From assembly GCA_009783865.1 (NCBI GenBank), contig WRCR01000306.1, positions 1 to 5,312 of the forward strand: 5,312 nucleotides of DNA. The letters are read 5' to 3'. The number at the start of each line of letters is the position of its first letter. Within the stretch, counting starts at the first letter, position 1. A model generated the notes under the pieces. It was not told where the DNA came from. It was given only the letters and a program-made list of their open reading frames with translations, and did not search any database. This DNA is from Planctomycetaceae bacterium. GTDB lineage: Bacteria; Planctomycetota; Planctomycetia; Pirellulales; Thermoguttaceae. Positions 1 to 5,312 of the stretch are shown one piece after another. A program made the translations under genes and the position numbers.

Positions 1-465
1 CATCCGGCAAAGGATGCGGAACTGTTCCAAGCCGCAATGGTTGTGCGTTCTGCTGGGCCGCTGCTTGCAACGGGGGTTGTCGAAAAGTATATTTGGTACG
101 ACATGAAGAACGATGGCGTTGACCGCATCGACCAGGAACACAACTTCGGTCTCATTCGGCATGATAAACTTGGTTTACAGGTCAAACCGGCGTTTGTTGC
201 GTTTGCTGTGATGTCCCGCAACACAGCAGGGCGCAGCATTATCAAAGACGAAGCATTGTCGAAAGACGGCGTGTATGCTTATCGGCTGACGAAAGATGGC
301 GAACCTGACCATCTTGTGCTTTGGGTGGAACATGGTGAAAAGACGGTTCAATTTCCGAAGGACTTCGCTGCGTCGCTGGTACTCAATCTTTTCGGAACGC
401 CGTTGCAGTTTTCCTCAAAGTCAATTACACTGACGGACGAACCGATTTGGATGGTGCTGAAATAG
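1..465 (+). CDS. Probable glycoside hydrolase (clan GH-A-like), C-terminal part, 5' truncated by window edge
   Basis: The reading frame is open from the first base, so this is the last 154 residues of a longer protein; the ATG at 37 is probably internal. The fragment contains a stretch reading VVEKYIWYDMKNDG followed by EHNFGLIRHD and KPAFVAFAVM. This order (a Trp-containing last barrel strand, an N/H-FGL segment, then a KPA-Y/F helix) is typical of the end of (beta/alpha)8-barrel glycoside hydrolases such as GH39- and GH5-like enzymes. The remainder, from about residue 85 of the fragment, alternates short hydrophobic strands (VYAYRL, LVLWVEH, IWMVLK) and looks like the small C-terminal beta-sandwich often found in these enzymes. 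The catalytic glutamates would lie upstream, so family and substrate cannot be assigned. The stop is one base before the rfbG start, implying co-transcription and perhaps translational coupling. Because the next gene makes a nucleotide sugar, a role in processing exopolysaccharide or O-antigen-like glycan is a reasonable inference. Confidence 0.6.
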   Translation, partial: HPAKDAELFQAAMVVRSAGPLLATGVVEKYIWYDMKNDGVDRIDQEHNFGLIRHDKLGLQVKPAFVAFAVMSRNTAGRSIIKDEALSKDGVYAYRLTKDGEPDHLVLWVEHGEKTVQFPKDFAASLVLNLFGTPLQFSSKSITLTDEPIWMVLK

Positions 466-466
466 A

Positions 467-1549
467 ATGACAACTTTGTTCAACGGCATCTACCGCAGCA
501 AGAAAGTATTCCTGACCGGACATACCGGTTTCAAAGGTACGTGGATGACCGAATGGCTGTCGCAACTCGGTGCAGAGGTCTCGGGCTATTCACTGCCGAT
601 GCCGGTCTCGGAACCCAATCACTTCGCACTCTTGAAACCGAAATTGGCAAAAGAATACTGCGCCGACATCAGAGACGAATTGCTTCTGCAACAGGCAATT
701 TCGGAAACACAGCCGGAGATTGTATTTCACTTTGCAGCGCAGGCACTCGTGAAACATTCCGGCATTGAACCCCTCTACACTCTTTCGACTAACATAATGG
801 GAACAGCGAATCTGCTGGAAGCGTGCCGGAATTGTTCCGGCGTTAAAGCCGTTGTTATTATCACTTCGGATAAATGCTATAAGAACAAAGAACAAACGCA
901 CGGCTATCGTGAAACGGATGAACTCGGCGGTGTTGACCCCTATTCCGCTTCGAAAGCAGGTGCGGAATTGACGGCGGAATGTTATCGGTGTTCCTTTCCC
1001 AAAATGCCGCCGATTGCAACAGCAAGAGCAGGCAATGTCATCGGCGGCGGCGATTGGGCGCAATATCGGCTCATACCGGATTTAATCCGCTCGGCTACGT
1101 CCGATAGTATAACGCCTATTCGGAAGCCCGATGCGGTGCGCCCGTGGCAATTCGTTTTAGAACCGCTGTTCGGTTATCTTTTGCTCGGACAAAAGTTGCT
1201 CGAAAAAGATAAAACCTTTGCCGAAGCGTGGAACTTCGGACCTGACTTTCATACGGAACATACCGTTCTCGATTTAGCGAAGAAGTCCGCTGCTTGCTGG
1301 GAACGCATACGTTTTGAAATACAGGAAACGAAAGAAACGGCAGCAGTTAAAGAAACGGGAATACTATTATTAGACAGCGGTAAAGCGCAGCAGAAACTCG
1401 GTTGGAAGCCGATTTGGGATTTGGATAAATCAGTGCAGGAAACGATTCACTGGTATAAGACGTTCATCGAGACCGGCAAAGTTATCACGGCAGAACAGAT
1501 AGCGGAGTATTCCGGCATGCTAACAAGCAGAAAACCGCTCTTGACGTAA
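467..1549 (+). CDS. rfbG: CDP-glucose 4,6-dehydratase
   Basis: This 360-residue protein has the usual length of the family. It converts CDP-D-glucose to CDP-4-keto-6-deoxy-D-glucose in the cytoplasm with bound NAD+, the entry step to 3,6-dideoxyhexoses (abequose, paratose, tyvelose, ascarylose) and related 6-deoxy sugars. It is an extended short-chain dehydrogenase/reductase. The Rossmann glycine motif is GHTGFKG at residues 18-24, the active-site Tyr and Lys are Y159 and K163 in YSASK, and TSDKCYKN lies at 133-140. The Asp-Lys pair in TSDK, where dTDP-glucose dehydratases (RmlB) have Asp-Glu, separates this family from RmlB. RAGNVIGGGDW (187-197) and RPWQFVLEP (225-233) are further hallmarks of the CDP-glucose branch. 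The start ATG follows the preceding stop by one base, and no clear Shine-Dalgarno sequence is visible. The usual partner, glucose-1-phosphate cytidylyltransferase (rfbF), and the downstream sugar-modifying enzymes are not in this window. The gene is also called ddhB. Confidence 0.93.
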   Translation: MTTLFNGIYRSKKVFLTGHTGFKGTWMTEWLSQLGAEVSGYSLPMPVSEPNHFALLKPKLAKEYCADIRDELLLQQAISETQPEIVFHFAAQALVKHSGIEPLYTLSTNIMGTANLLEACRNCSGVKAVVIITSDKCYKNKEQTHGYRETDELGGVDPYSASKAGAELTAECYRCSFPKMPPIATARAGNVIGGGDWAQYRLIPDLIRSATSDSITPIRKPDAVRPWQFVLEPLFGYLLLGQKLLEKDKTFAEAWNFGPDFHTEHTVLDLAKKSAACWERIRFEIQETKETAAVKETGILLLDSGKAQQKLGWKPIWDLDKSVQETIHWYKTFIETGKVITAEQIAEYSGMLTSRKPLLT

Positions 1550-1553
1550 ATCT

Positions 1554-1573
1554 GCGGAATTTAGATAATCCGC
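1554..1573 (+). other. Short inverted repeat between rfbG and the permease gene
   Basis: GCGGA (1554-1558) and TCCGC (1569-1573) are perfect inverted arms separated by ten A/T-rich bases. The repeat lies in the 42-base gap after the rfbG stop. No T-run follows, so it does not look like a normal intrinsic terminator. It might be an RNA-stabilising or processing hairpin, but an arm this short can easily arise by chance. Confidence 0.2.
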
Positions 1574-1591
1574 TGAAATGACTTGAACGAT

Positions 1592-2761
1592 ATGAACATT
1601 ATTACCCGCTACATACTTTCGGACTTGCTGAAATCGTTTTTTCTAGCGTTTGCAGCAATGTCCGTACTGCTTATCATCATAGGATTGGTTCAGAGTGCGA
1701 TTGAAAACAGCCTTCCGTTTGAACCGACCGCACGGCTCGTTCCGTTTGTGTCAGTAGAGATGTCGCGTTTCACAATTCCAATGACGTTTCTGTTAGCGGT
1801 AACAACGTTCTTTGCCAGAATGTCGGGCAACAATGAAGTAATCGCGTTAAAGTCGCTCGGCATTGCTCCGCGGACATATCTTTATCCTGTAATGTTTCTC
1901 GGCGTGATAATGAGTTTAGCGTCGGTTTGGCTGAATGAACAAGCAGTCACGTGGGGGCGCGCCGGGGCTGCCGCTGTTATTTATAATGCAACGGAAGATA
2001 TTCTTCTCAATAAACTGCGTACTACTCACCAATTTGTTTCACCAAACGGCGAAGTAACAATAAAGGTGCGCGGTGTCGAAAACCGCCGGCTCATTTCGCC
2101 GACCATTTCGCTCAAGAATAAATCTACGTTTGTCGAAGCAAAATATGCCGTTTTGAAAATCAACTTCCTTGAAGACAAGTTGACGGTGGTCTTAAATCAG
2201 CCGAAGGTCTCTTCCGAAGACAACGTGGGATACATCGGCGAAGAATACATTGCCGAATTGCCGTTGAGTACTATTGTTAAAAAAGAAAGCGGCGACAAAC
2301 GTGCGTCAGATATAGGTCTCGATGAAATACCGAAAAAATTAGCCGAATGTAATTCCGTTTATGAAAGCGGTCAGCGTTCAATGGCAGCACAGCGGACCTT
2401 CTCCGCCGGTATCGGCTCGGTTTATCATTGGAATAACGCAGGATATTATAAAATAATGTCGGAGCAGAAAAAACAGATTGAACGGTTATACGCCGAAAGA
2501 CAGCGCAGGTGGGCGACAGGTTTCAGTTGCTTGTTTTTCGTTTTTCTCGGCGCACCGATGGCAATCTGGATGAAGAAGGCGGATACATTTTCGAGTTTTT
2601 TTGCCTGTTTCTGTCCGATATTACTCGTTTATTACCCTTTACTTATGTACGGTATGCAAGGGGCAAAAAATGGAACGCTGCCCGCCGCTTCCGTTTGGAT
2701 TGCTAACATTTGTATCGCTCTTGCCGCCTTGTGGTTCTGGAGAAGAATACATCGGTACTAA
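1592..2761 (+). CDS. LptF/LptG-family lipopolysaccharide export permease (YjgP/YjgQ)
   Basis: From the ATG at 1592 this is 389 residues, slightly longer than typical LptF and LptG. The family forms the inner-membrane channel of the LptB2FG ABC transporter, which extracts LPS and passes it to the periplasmic Lpt bridge. Six hydrophobic segments fit the family: about residues 14-36, 51-75, 97-117, then 308-327, 335-357 and 366-384. Between the third and fourth is a soluble domain of roughly 185 residues, matching the periplasmic beta-jellyroll. The cytoplasmic segment NNEVIALKSLGI after the second helix is the conserved coupling-helix region that contacts LptB. AERQRRWATG entering helix 4 and FLGAPMAIW within it are also family-like. 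An in-frame TTG at 1583 would add three residues (MND); ATG 1592 is preferred because family members usually begin directly with a M-x-I-x-x-RYI-type sequence. No good Shine-Dalgarno supports either start. LptF cannot be told from LptG here, and no second permease or LptB is in the window. Confidence 0.88.
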   Translation: MNIITRYILSDLLKSFFLAFAAMSVLLIIIGLVQSAIENSLPFEPTARLVPFVSVEMSRFTIPMTFLLAVTTFFARMSGNNEVIALKSLGIAPRTYLYPVMFLGVIMSLASVWLNEQAVTWGRAGAAAVIYNATEDILLNKLRTTHQFVSPNGEVTIKVRGVENRRLISPTISLKNKSTFVEAKYAVLKINFLEDKLTVVLNQPKVSSEDNVGYIGEEYIAELPLSTIVKKESGDKRASDIGLDEIPKKLAECNSVYESGQRSMAAQRTFSAGIGSVYHWNNAGYYKIMSEQKKQIERLYAERQRRWATGFSCLFFVFLGAPMAIWMKKADTFSSFFACFCPILLVYYPLLMYGMQGAKNGTLPAASVWIANICIALAALWFWRRIHRY

Positions 2762-2775
2762 ACTACATTCCTGAT

Positions 2776-3969
2776 ATGAAAAAATTATTTTTCCTGTTTA
2801 TTGCGGTTATGTTTTGTGCAACTGTAGTTGCACAGGAACAGTCGTCAGCACCAATGATGCAGCAAGACGACCCTTTTCTGAAGTTGCCAGCGGCTTCCAG
2901 CGGAAAGAATTCGCCGGTGCCGGCTGCCGGAAATTATCCGCTGCCGCCGACTGGTCAGTCGTATTCTTTTGATTCAAGAGAATGGGTGGACACATACACA
3001 ACAGGAAACACTGCAAACGTTAAGGACGCTAATCCGTTTTCATCGAATAAATCGCAGCCGCTCTTCGGCAGCAAACCGCCGCTGCCGGAAAATATTAATG
3101 ACGACAATGATTATCCCGCTGACAACGCAAAGCCGGTAAAAGTTGCGTCCGCCGTCATTAGTTTGCCGCCGGAACAGCCGAAAGCGGTGCAGTTTCCGAT
3201 ACCGGAAAGTTTGACACCGTCTTACACGAAACATCTGCCGAATGTAAAGGTTTGCGGCTGGGTTGTCGTGCAAGCGGACTTTCCGCTGACGGAAATTCAG
3301 AGTATCCTGACGGAAATTGAGTTGCTGCAGCGCGACCTGACTTTGTATATGGGGGTGCCGCAGCCGAAAGAAAAAATCGAATTGTGTTTGTTCCAAGACC
3401 AAAAGTCGTATAAAAAATTCTTGTCAGAACGTTTTCCGAAAGCACCGGACGACCGGCGTGCCTTGTATATCAAACTCAACAATATGCCCGGCACCTTGCT
3501 GATTCAGCGGACCAGTGAATTCGAAATTGACTTGCGGCACGAAATGACGCACGCGCTCATTCATGCTTCAATTCCATACGTTCCGATTTGGCTTGACGAA
3601 GGACTTGCGAAGTATTTTGAAGTCCCTGCTAACCGCCGGTACAGCGATAATCCGTATATGAACGTTATCCGCTGGAATGTTCGTTTCGGAGCGGTGCCGT
3701 CGTTGCGGCGTTTGGAGCGGCTGGAAGACATCAGCCAAATGGACAACAGAGAGTATCGTGATTCATGGGCGTGGACTCATTTTATGATACATCATTCGCC
3801 GAAGACGCATCGCTTGTTAGCAGGTTATCTGCAACTGTTGTATTCACTGCAAGCAAAGGAAGGAGCGAAACCGATTCAGCGCAATAATGAACTGCCTTCT
3901 TTGGAAGGGTATTTGAAAGACATCATCGAAAACCCGCGGGAAGAGTACCGCAACCATTTCCGCAAATGA
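2776..3969 (+). CDS. Secreted HExxH metallopeptidase-like protein (gluzincin type, DUF1570-like)
   Basis: The start chosen is ATG 2776 because it begins directly with a signal peptide: MKK, a hydrophobic core to about residue 17, and a likely cut after VVA (residue 19). An upstream in-frame TTG at 2710 would put 22 extra polar residues before it and overlap the permease gene. The mature protein starts with about 120 residues rich in Pro, Ser, Asn and Asp, probably a disordered linker. The folded part begins near residue 155. It contains HEMTH (255-259), the zinc-binding HExxH motif, and WLDEGLAKYFE (272-282), where E275 is the expected third zinc ligand 15 residues after the second His. A WAWTHFMIHH helix follows at 331-340. 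This layout matches DUF1570-like peptidase-MA-type proteins, many of them from Planctomycetes. The substrate is unknown; activity is inferred from the intact motif. The 14-base gap after the permease stop suggests one operon, which would link the protein to envelope maintenance. Confidence 0.75.
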   Translation: MKKLFFLFIAVMFCATVVAQEQSSAPMMQQDDPFLKLPAASSGKNSPVPAAGNYPLPPTGQSYSFDSREWVDTYTTGNTANVKDANPFSSNKSQPLFGSKPPLPENINDDNDYPADNAKPVKVASAVISLPPEQPKAVQFPIPESLTPSYTKHLPNVKVCGWVVVQADFPLTEIQSILTEIELLQRDLTLYMGVPQPKEKIELCLFQDQKSYKKFLSERFPKAPDDRRALYIKLNNMPGTLLIQRTSEFEIDLRHEMTHALIHASIPYVPIWLDEGLAKYFEVPANRRYSDNPYMNVIRWNVRFGAVPSLRRLERLEDISQMDNREYRDSWAWTHFMIHHSPKTHRLLAGYLQLLYSLQAKEGAKPIQRNNELPSLEGYLKDIIENPREEYRNHFRK

Positions 3970-3976
3970 TTATTTT
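3952..3976 (+). terminator. Possible weak intrinsic terminator overlapping the stop codon
   Basis: AACCATTT (3952-3959) and AAATGATT (3964-3971) form an eight-base inverted repeat with one C-A mismatch around a CCGC loop, followed by ATTTT (3972-3976). The metallopeptidase stop TGA lies inside the right arm. On the minus-strand transcript the mismatch becomes a G-U wobble, so the stem is complete there, but no T-run follows in that direction. The stem is A/T-rich and the T-run is short, so termination would be weak. The location, in a convergent junction with only five bases between stops, is where a terminator is expected. Confidence 0.3.
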
Positions 3977-5192
3977 ACAACACGCCGCGTCTTTTCGCCT
4001 TCCAGTACGCTCCTTGCAGATAAAAAATTCCGTTTGAAGAACAGCGGTCGTAATCAATTCGGCGTATTGCACCTATAAGATATTCCTTCTGTTCCGGCGG
4101 AAACGGCTGCGCTTCGTCAAGCAGTTGCGCCAGAGCCATTTCGCCGCTCTCACGAATGCAATACCAGACCTTGCGGTAAGCATTTCCCCAAGTAATTCCG
4201 CCGTTGGGTTTGCGCCAATCCTCTGCGAGTTCCGTTAAATCCAGTGTTTTACCGGTCTCAAACGCCCGCTTTGCTGCCGGTGCGCATTGCGCCGACACCA
4301 ACGCCATTATTTTGACCAGTTCTGCAATTCGTTCAGCATCCTTCGTCAACGCTTTCAATACTTCAATAGAACCCTGCGTTTGAAGCAAAGCCCAGCCCGA
4401 AACCGGATAGTTGATATTCAGCGATTGTTGTATCGCCGGTTCAACATATTTCTGATATTGTTCCAGATATTTCTGTTCACCGGTTATGTCCCAGGCAGCA
4501 CCATAAATCATCGGAAGACGCGCTGCTTCATGTGGTTTGACGTTCCAGAACTTGCTGATATCAGGCGAAGTATCCTGCGTTCCGTCAAGACGAAGTGAAT
4601 CATAATTGTTTTCCGGCACAACATTGCGGATTAACCGGTCGGCAATCAATTTGACAATACCGGCAATTTCTTTCTTTGCGGCATCATTGCAGAGCGGACT
4701 GCGGTAATAAGCCCAAAGTCCGTGAACGGCACGCGTATATTGGTCTCTTGACGAACCGATGTAGACGCTTTTTCCGTCTGCCGGACAAACACCGCGGGCA
4801 AGAAAGCCGGGTTCGCCGTGAACGGTTGCCGAAAGTTTTATACCGACAACGATTTCATCGGCGTATTTCCGCAGTGATTCATCTTTTGTAACGGCGTACT
4901 TATCGGCAAGCATGTCGAGCAGAACGCCGGCGGAAATCATACAATCTTCCATGCCGGTGTCATAGCCGGTGATTTTGGGTTTCAACTGTTTAACTTCTTC
5001 CGGTGTCGGCAGATGCGCAAGTTCTTTACCGTTTTCATAACTTGTGAGGTAGTCATAAAACTGATGCGTTTCAGAACTATAAAACCGCTTCAGTGAAACG
5101 TCCCATGCTTTGTCAGCGCACTCTTGAAGCGACTGTGCAAAAGAAATGGAAACGAAAGATAACAAGACAAAAATGAAAATCATAGTACGCAT
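3975..5192 (-). CDS. Secreted protein, probable six-hairpin (alpha/alpha) glycosidase-like fold
   Basis: This 405-residue protein starts with a clear signal peptide: MRTM, a hydrophobic stretch to about residue 17, and a likely cleavage after SFA (residue 19). No transmembrane segment follows, so a periplasmic or secreted location is expected. The mature part is mostly helical, with repeated helix-hairpin pairs and Gly-rich turns such as TGYDTGMEDC (75-84), GFLARGVCPADGK (129-141), YIGSSRDQYT (144-153), HGLWAYYRSP (157-166) and EAARLPMIYGAAWDITG (222-238). This pattern resembles (alpha/alpha)6-barrel carbohydrate-active proteins such as glucuronyl hydrolase-like or lyase-associated proteins, and I recall similar uncharacterised proteins in Planctomycetes and Lentisphaerae. 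No catalytic residues can be named with certainty; acidic residues in MEDC and SRDQ are candidates only. A second in-frame ATG at codon 4 (5183) would still leave most of the signal peptide. The gene is convergent with the operon and has its own upstream region, so it is probably regulated separately. Confidence 0.6.
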   Translation of the reverse strand: MRTMIFIFVLLSFVSISFAQSLQECADKAWDVSLKRFYSSETHQFYDYLTSYENGKELAHLPTPEEVKQLKPKITGYDTGMEDCMISAGVLLDMLADKYAVTKDESLRKYADEIVVGIKLSATVHGEPGFLARGVCPADGKSVYIGSSRDQYTRAVHGLWAYYRSPLCNDAAKKEIAGIVKLIADRLIRNVVPENNYDSLRLDGTQDTSPDISKFWNVKPHEAARLPMIYGAAWDITGEQKYLEQYQKYVEPAIQQSLNINYPVSGWALLQTQGSIEVLKALTKDAERIAELVKIMALVSAQCAPAAKRAFETGKTLDLTELAEDWRKPNGGITWGNAYRKVWYCIRESGEMALAQLLDEAQPFPPEQKEYLIGAIRRIDYDRCSSNGIFYLQGAYWKAKRRGVL

Positions 5193-5203
5193 AGTGCGTC
5201 ATT

Positions 5204-5216
5204 TTACCGCTTCGGG
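5204..5216 (-). repeat. 13-base direct repeat, copy B (around predicted transcription start)
   Basis: On the minus strand this reads CCCGAAGCGGTAA and differs from copy A in one base. It covers the predicted transcription start and leader of the secreted protein gene, 12 bases upstream of the ATG. Together the two copies bracket the candidate promoter. Copy B also lies in a small hairpin (CCGC/GCGG arms around a five-base loop, 5207-5219), so an RNA role is an alternative. Confidence 0.4.
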
Positions 5217-5221
5217 CGGGA

Positions 5222-5250
5222 AATAGAATACGTCTCTGTTTCCTTGTTAA
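5222..5250 (-). promoter_or_regulatory. Candidate sigma70-type promoter of the minus-strand secreted protein gene
   Basis: Read on the minus strand, TTAACA (5250-5245, five of six matches to TTGACA) is followed after exactly 17 bases by TCTATT (5227-5222, four of six matches to TATAAT). Transcription would start near 5215, giving a leader of about 22 bases before the ATG at 5192. The spacing is ideal but the -10 match is modest. Confidence 0.3.
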
Positions 5251-5259
5251 CGCTTCGGG
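5247..5259 (-). repeat. 13-base direct repeat, copy A (upstream of -35)
   Basis: On the minus strand this reads CCCGAAGCGTTAA. It matches copy B at 5204-5216 in 12 of 13 positions, with the starts 43 bases apart, about four helical turns. It abuts and partly overlaps the candidate -35 element, a position typical of a regulator binding site. Confidence 0.4.
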
Positions 5260-5312
5260 ATTATGCGAAATTTTCATACTGACATGCCGCATTCTTTCCG
5301 GACATTATTTTC

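Noticed and set aside
590..1063. 157-codon minus-strand open frame inside rfbG
   Set aside because: It lies wholly within a convincingly identified gene and its Arg/Phe/Cys-rich translation resembles no protein family; it is a shadow frame.
2710..2775. N-terminal extension of the metallopeptidase from TTG 2710
   Set aside because: It would overlap the permease gene by 52 bases and bury a textbook signal peptide 22 residues inside the protein.
3040..3494. Several overlapping minus-strand open frames inside the metallopeptidase gene
   Set aside because: They overlap one another and the real gene, have Arg/Phe-rich composition, and show no motifs.
3933..3940. Perfect palindrome CCCGCGGG near the 3' end of the metallopeptidase gene
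   Set aside because: It has no loop, no following T-run and lies in coding sequence; it is likely a by-product of Pro-Arg codons.
4287..4891. Two plus-strand open frames (103 and 71 codons) antisense to the secreted protein gene
   Set aside because: Their basic, Arg-rich translations and lack of any recognisable domain fit antisense shadows of the minus-strand gene.
5260..5265. CATAAT on the minus strand as an alternative -10 box
   Set aside because: No acceptable -35 hexamer lies 16-18 bases upstream (GGCATG and neighbours match poorly).

Overview
This window is chromosomal-looking DNA of moderate GC from a Gram-negative (diderm) bacterium. It carries an LptF/LptG-family lipopolysaccharide permease, an enzyme of CDP-6-deoxyhexose synthesis, and two secreted proteins with N-terminal signal peptides. 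The secreted gluzincin-like protein resembles the DUF1570 type common in Planctomycetes, and none of the four visible start codons has a clear AGGAGG-like Shine-Dalgarno sequence. Together these hint at a planctomycete or another PVC-group relative. That placement is inference, not proof.

Layout. Positions 1-3969 hold four tightly packed plus-strand genes. They are the 3' end of a probable (beta/alpha)8-barrel glycoside hydrolase (1-465), a complete CDP-glucose 4,6-dehydratase (rfbG/ddhB, 467-1549), an LptF/LptG-family permease (preferred start 1592, end 2761), and a secreted HExxH metallopeptidase-like protein (2776-3969). The gaps are 1, 42 and 14 bases, so one transcript is likely, with its promoter upstream of the window. 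The opposite strand carries a secreted protein of probable (alpha/alpha)-barrel type (5192 down to 3975). It converges on the first group with only 5 bases between stop codons. An imperfect hairpin followed by ATTTT spans the plus-strand stop and could be a weak terminator. The last 120 bases (5193-5312) are the upstream region of the minus-strand gene. They hold a plausible promoter flanked by two near-identical 13-base direct repeats.

How the genes may work together. The plus-strand group has a cell-envelope polysaccharide theme: a glycan-cleaving enzyme, a nucleotide-sugar enzyme for a deoxy or dideoxy sugar, and the inner-membrane part of the LPS exporter. The secreted metallopeptidase follows them. 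The joint role is inferred from gene order. The minus-strand gene has its own regulation and may be a separate, carbohydrate-related exported protein.

No RNA gene, CRISPR array, insertion sequence or clearly new multi-gene system was seen. The most unusual items are the repeat-flanked promoter, the hairpin at the convergent junction and the LPS permease-metallopeptidase pairing.
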